DNA from: Trueperaceae bacterium
Lineage (GTDB): Bacteria; Deinococcota; Deinococci; Deinococcales; Trueperaceae
Direction: 5' to 3'
DNA: 6,872 nt
Assembly: GCA_007130355.1 (NCBI GenBank)
Contig: SLSQ01000068.1
Coordinates: 1 to 6,872 of the forward strand
Shown: one piece after another, positions 1-6,872 of the stretch
Layout of the letters: each line of letters opens with the position of its first letter
How positions within the stretch are numbered: position 1 is the stretch's first letter
Program-made: the position numbers and the translations under genes
The notes under the pieces: model-generated
What the model was told of the DNA's origin: nothing
The model's input: the letters and a program-made list of their open reading frames with translations, nothing else
The model's database searches: none

Positions 1-1948
1 CGCCGGGAACGGCGGCGCGGGGAACGGCACGGACGCGCAGGGCTCGATCTTCGGGGACGCCGGCGCCTCCGACAGGGGAGCGGACGCGGAGGCGGGCCAC
101 GGGACGGACGCGGACGCCTCCGGCCACCGGGGCGACGCGGAGTACCGCACGGTGCGGACCGAGGAGGAGCTGCGCGAGGTGGTCGCCGCGCTCGCCGCCG
201 CGCCGGCCTTCGCCGTGGACACCGAGACCACCGGGCTGCGGCCGGTCGACGCCGACCTGCTCGGGGTCGCGATCGCCGTGCGGCCGGGCGCGGCCTGGTA
301 CCTCCCGGTCCAGGCCGAAGGGGAGGCGGTCCTGGACGCCGAGCGGGTGCTCACCGCGTTGGCGCCGGCGCTCGAGGATCCCGACACCGTCAAGGTGGGC
401 CAGAACCTCAAGTACGACCTGCAGGTCCTGTGGAACGCCGGCGCGCGGGTCGAGGGACCGATCTTCGACACCCTCATCGCGGCCGCCCTCTTGCGGCCGG
501 AACGCCGCGGAAACGGCCTCGACGCGCTGGCGCGCGACCTCCTCGGCATCGAGCTGATTCCGATCAAGGAGCTGATCGGCAGCGGCAAGAAACGGATTCC
601 GATGATCGAGGTGCCGCTCGACCGGCTGGCCGTCTACGCCGCCGAGGACGCCGACGCGACCTGGCGCCTGTACGAACTGCTGCGCGACGACCTCGCCGCC
701 GCTCCGGACGACCTGCGCACCCTGATCGAGGAGCTCGAGTTCCCGCTGGTGCGCGTGCTCGCCCGCATGGAGGCGCGCGGCGTGCACCTGGACGTGCCGC
801 GGCTCAAGGAGAGCGCGGAGCGTCTCTCCGAGCGGATCGACGGGCTGCGGGCCGAGATCCAGGAGGCGGCCGGCCGGCCGTTCAACCCCGACAGCCCGGC
901 GCAGCTGAGCGACGTGCTGTTCAATGATCTCGGCATGCGGGTCGTGAAGCGCACCAAGACCGGCCGCAGCACCGACGCCAGCGTGCTCGAGACGCTCGCC
1001 GCCGAGAGCGACCACCCGCTGCCGCGCAAGGTGCTCGCCTACCGCGAACTCACCAAGCTCCTCGGCACCTACGTCGCCCCCCTGCCCGAGTACGTCAGTC
1101 CGGTCGACGGTCGGCTGCACGCCAGCTTCCACCAGGTCGGCGCCGCGACCGGTCGCCTCTCGAGCAGCGACCCGAACATCCAGAACATCCCGGTCCGGAC
1201 CGAGACCGGCCGCGAGGTCCGCAAGGCGTTCACCGCCGGCGGCGCCGACCGGCGCCTGCTCGTCGCCGACTACAGCCAGGTCGAGCTGCGCATGCTCGCG
1301 CACCTCTCCGGCGACGCCGAGATGCGCCGGGCGTTCGACGACGGCCTCGACATCCACGCCTTCGTCGCCTCGCAGGTGTACGGCGTTCCGCTCGACGAGG
1401 TCGACGCCGAGCGGCGCCGCGTCGCCAAGACGGTGAACTTCGGGATCGTGTACGGCCAGGGAGCGTTCGGACTCGCGCGCACCCTCGGCATCCCGCAAGG
1501 CGACGCCGCCGCCTTCATCGAGGCGTACAAGGAACGCTACGCCGGCATCGACCGGTTCCTGGCCGAGTGCGTCGCCTTCGCGCAGGAGCACGGGTACGTC
1601 CGCACCATCCTCGGTCGGCGCCGACCGGTCGAGGAGATCCGCAGCCGCAACCGGAACCTGCGCGCGCTCGGCGAGCGTCTGGCGATCAACACCGTGGTGC
1701 AGGGCAGCGCCGCCGACCTGATCAAGCGGGCGATGCTGCACCTCGACCGGCGCCTGATCATGGAACCGGAGCTCGACGCCCACATGATCGTGCAGGTGCA
1801 CGACGAACTGATCTTCGACGTTCCCCGCGACCGGGCCGACGCCGCGCTCGAGGTGGTGCGGCACGAGATGACGCACGCGATCGAACTGACCGTACCGCTC
1901 GTCGTCGACGTCGGCGTGGCCGAGACCTGGGGGGACGCGAAGGGCTGA
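1..1948 (+). CDS. polA: DNA polymerase I, C-terminal part (3'-5' exonuclease and polymerase domains), 5' end outside window
   Basis: PolI fills gaps left by excision repair and removes RNA primers during lagging-strand synthesis. The frame is open from base 2 (first complete codon) to TGA at 1946-1948, giving 648 visible residues; the 5'-nuclease domain lies left of the window. Visible residues 1-45 are a Gly/Ala/Asp-rich linker. The 3'-5' exonuclease follows (about 51-240) with all three motifs intact: DTET (D73, E75; bases 218-226), GQNLKYD (N135, D139) and YAAED (Y212, D216). Proofreading should therefore be active, unlike in Taq polymerase. The polymerase domain (about 241-648) has motif A DYSQVELR (D423; base 1268), the O helix RRVAKTVNFGIVYG (R472, K476, F480, Y484) and motif C QVHDE (H600, D601; base 1799). 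Phe480 matches the E. coli F762 position that disfavours dideoxynucleotides. The C-terminus (WGDAKG) is a normal PolI ending. A GTG at 152 is internal: the linker upstream is in frame without stops. Confidence 0.97.
   Translation, partial: AGNGGAGNGTDAQGSIFGDAGASDRGADAEAGHGTDADASGHRGDAEYRTVRTEEELREVVAALAAAPAFAVDTETTGLRPVDADLLGVAIAVRPGAAWYLPVQAEGEAVLDAERVLTALAPALEDPDTVKVGQNLKYDLQVLWNAGARVEGPIFDTLIAAALLRPERRGNGLDALARDLLGIELIPIKELIGSGKKRIPMIEVPLDRLAVYAAEDADATWRLYELLRDDLAAAPDDLRTLIEELEFPLVRVLARMEARGVHLDVPRLKESAERLSERIDGLRAEIQEAAGRPFNPDSPAQLSDVLFNDLGMRVVKRTKTGRSTDASVLETLAAESDHPLPRKVLAYRELTKLLGTYVAPLPEYVSPVDGRLHASFHQVGAATGRLSSSDPNIQNIPVRTETGREVRKAFTAGGADRRLLVADYSQVELRMLAHLSGDAEMRRAFDDGLDIHAFVASQVYGVPLDEVDAERRRVAKTVNFGIVYGQGAFGLARTLGIPQGDAAAFIEAYKERYAGIDRFLAECVAFAQEHGYVRTILGRRRPVEEIRSRNRNLRALGERLAINTVVQGSAADLIKRAMLHLDRRLIMEPELDAHMIVQVHDELIFDVPRDRADAALEVVRHEMTHAIELTVPLVVDVGVAETWGDAKG
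2..136 (+). repeat. Low-complexity Gly/Ala/Asp-rich linker within polA
   Basis: This stretch encodes the inter-domain linker of PolI, between the 5'-nuclease domain (off window) and the 3'-5' exonuclease. It is built from imperfectly repeated units: GNGGAGNG at the start, then several Asp-Ala dipeptides (DAGAS, RGADAEAG, GTDADASG). At DNA level, GGACGCGGA-like units recur. A short QGSIFGD island at visible residues 13-19 interrupts the repeat and may be a remnant of the conserved end of the preceding domain. The reading frame stays open throughout, so it is part of the protein and not an intergenic repeat. Confidence 0.7.
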
Positions 1949-1951
1949 CCC

Positions 1952-1969
1952 GGGCGCAGCGTCGCGCCC
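1952..1969. terminator. Possible short hairpin between convergent polA and sulP-like genes
   Basis: GGGCGC (1952-1957) and GCGCCC (1964-1969) form a perfect 6-bp inverted repeat with a 6-nt loop, four bases after the polA stop codon. There is no run of T on either strand, so it is not a classical intrinsic terminator. It could still slow polymerase from either side in the 51-bp gap between two convergent genes. A 6-bp GC-rich repeat is easily met by chance at this base composition, so this is weak. Confidence 0.25.
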
Positions 1970-1999
1970 CGCGGCGCCGTCGTCGCAGGTGGCCGTCCC

Positions 2000-4165
2000 T
2001 CAGGCCTTCGAGCTGGCCAGCGCCTCGGTCAGGTGCCGCACGCGCTGCGCCGCCAGGCGCAGCATCAGCTCCCGAAGCGCCAGCGCCGGTTCCGGAGCCT
2101 CCTTCGCGAGGCGCTTCCAGGTCGCGCGCTCCATGCGCAGCAGCCGCGCCGGCCCCTCCGCCACCAAGTGCGCCGAGCGGGGCACGTCCGCCACGAAGGC
2201 GATCTCGCCGAGCAGCTGCCCCGCACCGACCGACTCGAGGCGGATGCGGCGCCCGTCGGCCGAATCGAGCACCGCCGAGACGCGCCCCTCCGCCACGATC
2301 CAGAAGGCGTCGCCCGGATCGCCCTGACGGACGATCGCCTCGTCCGGAGCGCACACGATCTCGTAGAACCACGGCTCCAGTTCGGTCCAAGCGTCCTGGC
2401 CGCCCGGAAGGTCGCGGATCAGGTCGTCCAGTGCCGGCTCGGTCGGAACCTGCGGATGCTCCCGCAGGATCGCCCGTTCGCACCGTTCGAGCGCCCGGTC
2501 CAGATCGTCGGCGTGCTCGACGATCGCGCCCGCGCGGCGCAGCTCGTCGCGGACGCGCGGTCCGGCACCGACGACGACCACCTCGGCGTCGGCGCGGGCG
2601 GCGGCGCGCGCGATGCGGACGACCGCGATCCCGCCGGTCGCGTCGAACGCCGATGCGCCGGTGACGTCGAGCACCACGAACCGGGGCGTCGGCTGCGCCG
2701 CCAGGCGTGCCTGCACCCGTTCGACCAGGCGGTCGGCGGTCCCGAAGAAGACCACGCCCTCCAGACGGACCAGCGCGATGCGCGCCCGTTCCCGCTGCAG
2801 CAGCTCGCGCGCCGCGGCAGAACGGGTCACCCGGCTGCGGACCGCACGATCGGCCGGCGTCTCGTGCACGACGTCGGTGCGGGCCATGAGCACCACGAAC
2901 AGCACGACCGCGAGGGCGAGGCCCACGCCGATCCCGGGCAGCAGGCCGAAGACGGCGACGGTGCCGACGATCGCCACCACGATGCCGAGGTCGATCCACG
3001 ACAGGCGCCGACGTCCCACCACCACCCAGTCGATCAGGAAGTCGGCGCCCATCATCACGAGCAGGCCGCCGAGCACCGGCAGCGGCACCGCCTCGAGCAG
3101 GCCGGGACCGGCGGCGACCACGGCGAAGACGACGAGGGCCGCGGCGAAGGCGTCGATGCGGCGGCGCGCCCGCATCGACTCCGACAGCGAGGAGGTGGCG
3201 ATCGAGACGACCGTGGGGAGCGCCGCGAAGGTGGCGCCGAGCAGGTTCGCGATGCCGGTCTCGCGCAGGTCGACGTTCGGGTTGGCTTCGGCGTCCCGTT
3301 CGAGCTCGGCGGCGGTCGAGTAGAGCGCCACCAGCAAGCCCGTCGACAGCGCCGCGGTGAGGATCGTCGGGAGCAGCGCCAGGAGCACGTTCGGGTCGGC
3401 CTGCGTCCAGGCGTCCGCGGGCGGCAGGCGCCAGAGCGAACCGTCGGGGAACGGACCGAGCAGCCAGCCGCCCTCGAGCAGCTGCTCGAGACCGTGCCCG
3501 TGGATGCGCGCCACGGCGAAGAAGGCGCCGGTCGCGAGCGCAAGGACCACCGGGACGACGGCGGGGTGGCGGACCGCGCGTCGGAACAGGGTCATCCAGA
3601 GCCCCAGCGCGAGGCCCGGCCCCCAGCGTGCGGCGGCCTCCAGATCCCAGGCCGGAGTCTCGAGCGGCCGGGCCATCATCCGGACCGCGAAGTCGATCAG
3701 GACCCAACCGGAGGCCGCCAGCACGCCGCCGATCACGGGGTGCGGCAGGTACCGGATGAGCCGTCCCATGCGGGTCACGCCCATCAGCAGAACCACGAGG
3801 CCGGTCGCCGCCGTGGTCGCCGTGACGATGGCGACGGCGGTGGCGGCCAGCGGATCCCCGACGAGGGTGCCCGTCGCCATCGCCATGCCGACCGCGATCA
3901 CCGCGGCCGGGACGCCCGACGGTGCGGCGTGCAGACCGTGCATGCTTCCGCGCAGCGCGATCCAGGCCGCCGCGACCGCCGTACCGATCAGGGCCAGCGC
4001 CAGACCGTCGGCCCGCACCGAGGGCGGAAGCCCGGCGTAGATCAGGGCGGCGAGCGCCGCCACCCGGACGGCGAGCATCGCGCCCGCGACGAGCACGGCG
4101 ACGGCGGGAAGGATCAGACCGGGTCCGATGCGACGACGGACGGGCGCGACGCGAACCGCAGGCAT
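2000..4165 (-). CDS. SulP/SLC26-family transporter with C-terminal STAS and cyclic-nucleotide-binding domains
   Basis: 721-residue inner-membrane transporter. Residues about 12-428 are a hydrophobic SulP/SLC26 core; the segments RLIRYLPHPVIGGVLAASGW (137-154 region) and ETGIANLLGATFAALPTVVS (302-321) are the family landmarks. Residues about 460-562 form a STAS domain with the loop FDATGG, where Thr510 sits at the position phosphorylated in SpoIIAA-like STAS proteins. Residues about 600-715 form a cNMP-binding (CAP-like) domain; its phosphate-binding cassette has G653-E654 and PRSA with R663-S664, so it may bind cAMP or cGMP. The architecture resembles the bacterial relatives of yeast Ygr125w (Vsb1), so the substrate is not necessarily sulfate; bicarbonate, dicarboxylates or basic amino acids are also possible. 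The ATG at 4163-4165 is chosen because the 80 bp upstream contain no other in-frame start, and it gives a basic N-terminus before the first membrane helix. No clear Shine-Dalgarno site precedes it. The gene converges on polA and diverges from the SRAP gene. Confidence 0.9.
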   Translation of the reverse strand: MPAVRVAPVRRRIGPGLILPAVAVLVAGAMLAVRVAALAALIYAGLPPSVRADGLALALIGTAVAAAWIALRGSMHGLHAAPSGVPAAVIAVGMAMATGTLVGDPLAATAVAIVTATTAATGLVVLLMGVTRMGRLIRYLPHPVIGGVLAASGWVLIDFAVRMMARPLETPAWDLEAAARWGPGLALGLWMTLFRRAVRHPAVVPVVLALATGAFFAVARIHGHGLEQLLEGGWLLGPFPDGSLWRLPPADAWTQADPNVLLALLPTILTAALSTGLLVALYSTAAELERDAEANPNVDLRETGIANLLGATFAALPTVVSIATSSLSESMRARRRIDAFAAALVVFAVVAAGPGLLEAVPLPVLGGLLVMMGADFLIDWVVVGRRRLSWIDLGIVVAIVGTVAVFGLLPGIGVGLALAVVLFVVLMARTDVVHETPADRAVRSRVTRSAAARELLQRERARIALVRLEGVVFFGTADRLVERVQARLAAQPTPRFVVLDVTGASAFDATGGIAVVRIARAAARADAEVVVVGAGPRVRDELRRAGAIVEHADDLDRALERCERAILREHPQVPTEPALDDLIRDLPGGQDAWTELEPWFYEIVCAPDEAIVRQGDPGDAFWIVAEGRVSAVLDSADGRRIRLESVGAGQLLGEIAFVADVPRSAHLVAEGPARLLRMERATWKRLAKEAPEPALALRELMLRLAAQRVRHLTEALASSKA

Positions 4166-4170
4166 GCCAA

Positions 4171-4176
4171 AGTGTA
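4171..4176 (-). promoter_or_regulatory. Possible -10 element of a leaderless promoter for the SulP-like gene
   Basis: Read on the minus strand, TACACT (matches TANNNT, four of six to TATAAT) lies only 5 nt before the ATG of the transporter gene. If used as a -10 box, transcription would begin at or next to the start codon, giving a leaderless mRNA. That agrees with the absence of a Shine-Dalgarno sequence. The hexamer 17 nt upstream (CCGACC) matches the -35 consensus poorly. Leaderless transcription from TANNNT boxes is known to be common in Deinococcus. The assignment is inferred from spacing alone. Confidence 0.35.
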
Positions 4177-4198
4177 CGTGCGCACGACCGCTCGGTCG
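4177..4198. promoter_or_regulatory. Two abutting palindromes in the divergent intergenic region (candidate operator)
   Basis: CGTGCGCACG (4177-4186) is a perfect 10-bp palindrome. It overlaps by two bases a second inverted repeat, CGACCG-CT-CGGTCG (4185-4198). They lie directly upstream of the putative -10 box of the minus-strand transporter gene and about 50 bp before the start of the plus-strand SRAP gene, which is where a regulator of either gene could bind. They do not match the LexA box or the Deinococcus radiation-response palindrome as I know them. GC-rich palindromes of this size can arise by chance, so function is unproven. Confidence 0.3.
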
Positions 4199-4233
4199 GC
4201 GTGTCCGGTCCGGTGCGCCACGCCTCCGGACGG

Positions 4234-4240
4234 AAGGGAG
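4234..4240 (+). promoter_or_regulatory. Ribosome binding site of the SRAP gene
   Basis: AAGGGAG lies 5 nt before the GTG at 4246, close to the AAGGAG consensus and at normal spacing. It supports the GTG start, which also leaves the catalytic Cys as residue 2. No convincing -10 or -35 element is visible for this gene in the 80 bp upstream. Confidence 0.65.
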
Positions 4241-4245
4241 CCGCC

Positions 4246-4932
4246 GTGTGCGGACGGTACGGACTGTTCCACGAGGCCTCGGAGATCGCCGCCGCCTTCG
4301 GGGCCGACCTGACCCGGCTCGACCCGCCGTGGACGCCCCGCTACAACGTCGCGCCGAGCCAGGGCGCCCCCGTGATCGTGCCTCGGGACGGGGAGGGGCG
4401 CGTCGCCCTGATCGCCCGCTGGGGGCTGATCCCGCGCTGGGTGCGGGACCCCTCGGAGTTCCGGGCGACCCTGATCAACGCCCGTGCCGAGACGGCGCAC
4501 GCCAAGCCGTCGTTCCGCGACGCGTTCAAGAAGAGCCGTTGCCTGGTGCCGGCCAGCGGGTTCTACGAGTGGAGCCCGGGGCCGGACGGGGGCCCGAAGC
4601 GGCCGTGGTTCGTGCGGCGTCGGGACGGTGGTCCGCTGGCGCTCGCCGGACTCCTCTCGCGCCGCGACGACGGCGACACCTTCGCGGTCCTCACCACCCG
4701 CCCCAACGCGCTGCTCGCGAAGATCCACGACCGTCAGCCGGTGATCGTTCCGGACGGCCTGCACGACGCCTGGTTCGATCCGGAGCGACGCGACGCCGCG
4801 GCCCTCTCCGACCTGCTCGAGCCGATCGACCCGGAGGCGCTCGAGGCGGTTCCGGTCGGAACGCGCGTGAACGCGCCGAGGAACGACGGACCGGACCTGA
4901 TCGAGCCGACCGGCGCGCCGTTGCGGCCCTGA
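4246..4932 (+). CDS. SRAP-domain protein (SOS-response-associated, abasic-site processing; YedK/HMCES family)
   Basis: 228 residues, a usual length for a single SRAP domain. The family covalently captures abasic sites in single-stranded DNA through the N-terminal cysteine, forming a stable thiazolidine cross-link that protects the site during replication. All key residues are visible: Cys2 (MCGRYG, exposed once the initiator Met is removed), the RYNVAPSQ segment (32-39), NARAET with N78 and R80, GFYEW with E108, and KIHDRQPV with H161, corresponding to C2, N75, R77, E105 and H160 of E. coli YedK. The C-terminal VGTRVNAPRNDGPDLIEP segment is also typical. The GTG start at 4246 is fixed by the need for Cys at position 2 and by the AAGGGAG site upstream; the frame stays open further upstream but that extension cannot be functional. 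It is divergent from the transporter gene and 49 bp ahead of uvrC in the same direction, so co-transcription with uvrC is possible. Confidence 0.96.
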   Translation: MCGRYGLFHEASEIAAAFGADLTRLDPPWTPRYNVAPSQGAPVIVPRDGEGRVALIARWGLIPRWVRDPSEFRATLINARAETAHAKPSFRDAFKKSRCLVPASGFYEWSPGPDGGPKRPWFVRRRDGGPLALAGLLSRRDDGDTFAVLTTRPNALLAKIHDRQPVIVPDGLHDAWFDPERRDAAALSDLLEPIDPEALEAVPVGTRVNAPRNDGPDLIEPTGAPLRP

Positions 4933-4939
4933 CCCGCTC

Positions 4940-4953
4940 CGGGCGACCGCCCG
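4940..4953 (+). terminator. Weak hairpin between SRAP gene and uvrC
   Basis: CGGGC-GACC-GCCCG forms a 5-bp GC stem with a 4-nt loop, 7 bases after the SRAP stop codon. There is no T-run after it, so it is at best a weak attenuator. It may be a chance repeat in GC-rich DNA. The 49-bp gap holds no other gene. Confidence 0.2.
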
Positions 4954-4981
4954 CCGGCTCCGAGGCTGGGATGATGGGCGC

Positions 4982-6872
<1,891 letters not shown>

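Noticed and set aside
152..154. GTG as the start of a separate short DNA polymerase lacking the 5'-nuclease domain
   Set aside because: The same frame is open to the left window edge and encodes a plausible PolI linker; no Shine-Dalgarno site precedes the GTG. A stand-alone Klenow-like gene cannot be fully excluded without upstream sequence.
1758..3707. Long minus-strand open frame of 649 codons overlapping polA and the transporter gene
   Set aside because: Composition is Arg/Ala/Gly/Pro-rich with no recognisable domain, and it overlaps well-supported genes; at this GC content stop codons are rare in shadow frames.
3922..4245. N-terminal extension of the SRAP protein
   Set aside because: The conserved catalytic Cys must follow the initiator Met, and the extension is antisense to the transporter gene with shadow-type composition.
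4166..4245. LexA box or Deinococcus radiation/desiccation response motif upstream of the SRAP gene
   Set aside because: No sequence resembling CGAACRNRYGTTYC or an AT-rich TTATG...CATAA palindrome is present.
2033..4312. Plus-strand open frame of 759 codons opposite the transporter gene
   Set aside because: It is antisense to a gene with three recognisable domains, has a His/Arg/Asp-rich shadow composition, and no family resemblance or ribosome binding site.
4971..4976. Tandem ATG codons as the start of uvrC
   Set aside because: They are in another frame than the UvrC protein; the GTG at 4982 is in frame and fits family N-termini.

Overview
The window is very GC-rich and tightly packed. It holds four protein-coding genes and no RNA genes, mobile elements or CRISPR arrays. 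From left to right: the 3' two thirds of polA (DNA polymerase I, +, truncated by the left edge); a convergent gene on the minus strand for a SulP/SLC26-type membrane transporter fused to a STAS domain and a cyclic-nucleotide-binding domain; a divergent SRAP-family abasic-site-shielding protein (YedK/HMCES family, +); and uvrC (+), which starts 49 bp further on and runs off the right edge.

Three of the four genes act in genome maintenance. UvrC makes the dual incision of nucleotide excision repair, PolI fills the resulting gap, and SRAP proteins cross-link to abasic sites in single-stranded DNA. The transporter is the outlier. It has its own promoter region in the 80 bp it shares with the SRAP gene, and it ends 51 bp from the convergent end of polA. 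All catalytic residues I could check in PolA (3'-5' exonuclease and polymerase), SRAP and UvrC (both nuclease domains) are present, so these genes look functional.

Organism: a high-GC bacterium. The UvrC sequence from the iron-sulfur region through the central domain resembles Deinococcus UvrC as I remember it (the segment around MRGGRVVG, the ATHVPP segment, and loss of the first cluster cysteine). PolA retains an intact proofreading site, unlike Thermus Taq polymerase. A Deinococcota lineage, perhaps Trueperaceae-like, is therefore my best guess, with modest confidence because I could not run a search. A possible leaderless promoter before the transporter gene fits that guess but does not prove it.

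The most unusual points are: UvrC has His where the first of four Fe-S cysteines normally sits; Asp/Ala-rich low-complexity segments occur both in the PolA inter-domain linker and in a C-terminal extension of UvrC; the transporter combines SulP, STAS and cNMP modules and departs from a membrane motif I recall for its subfamily; and tandem palindromes lie between the divergent genes. I see no clearly undescribed multi-gene system here.
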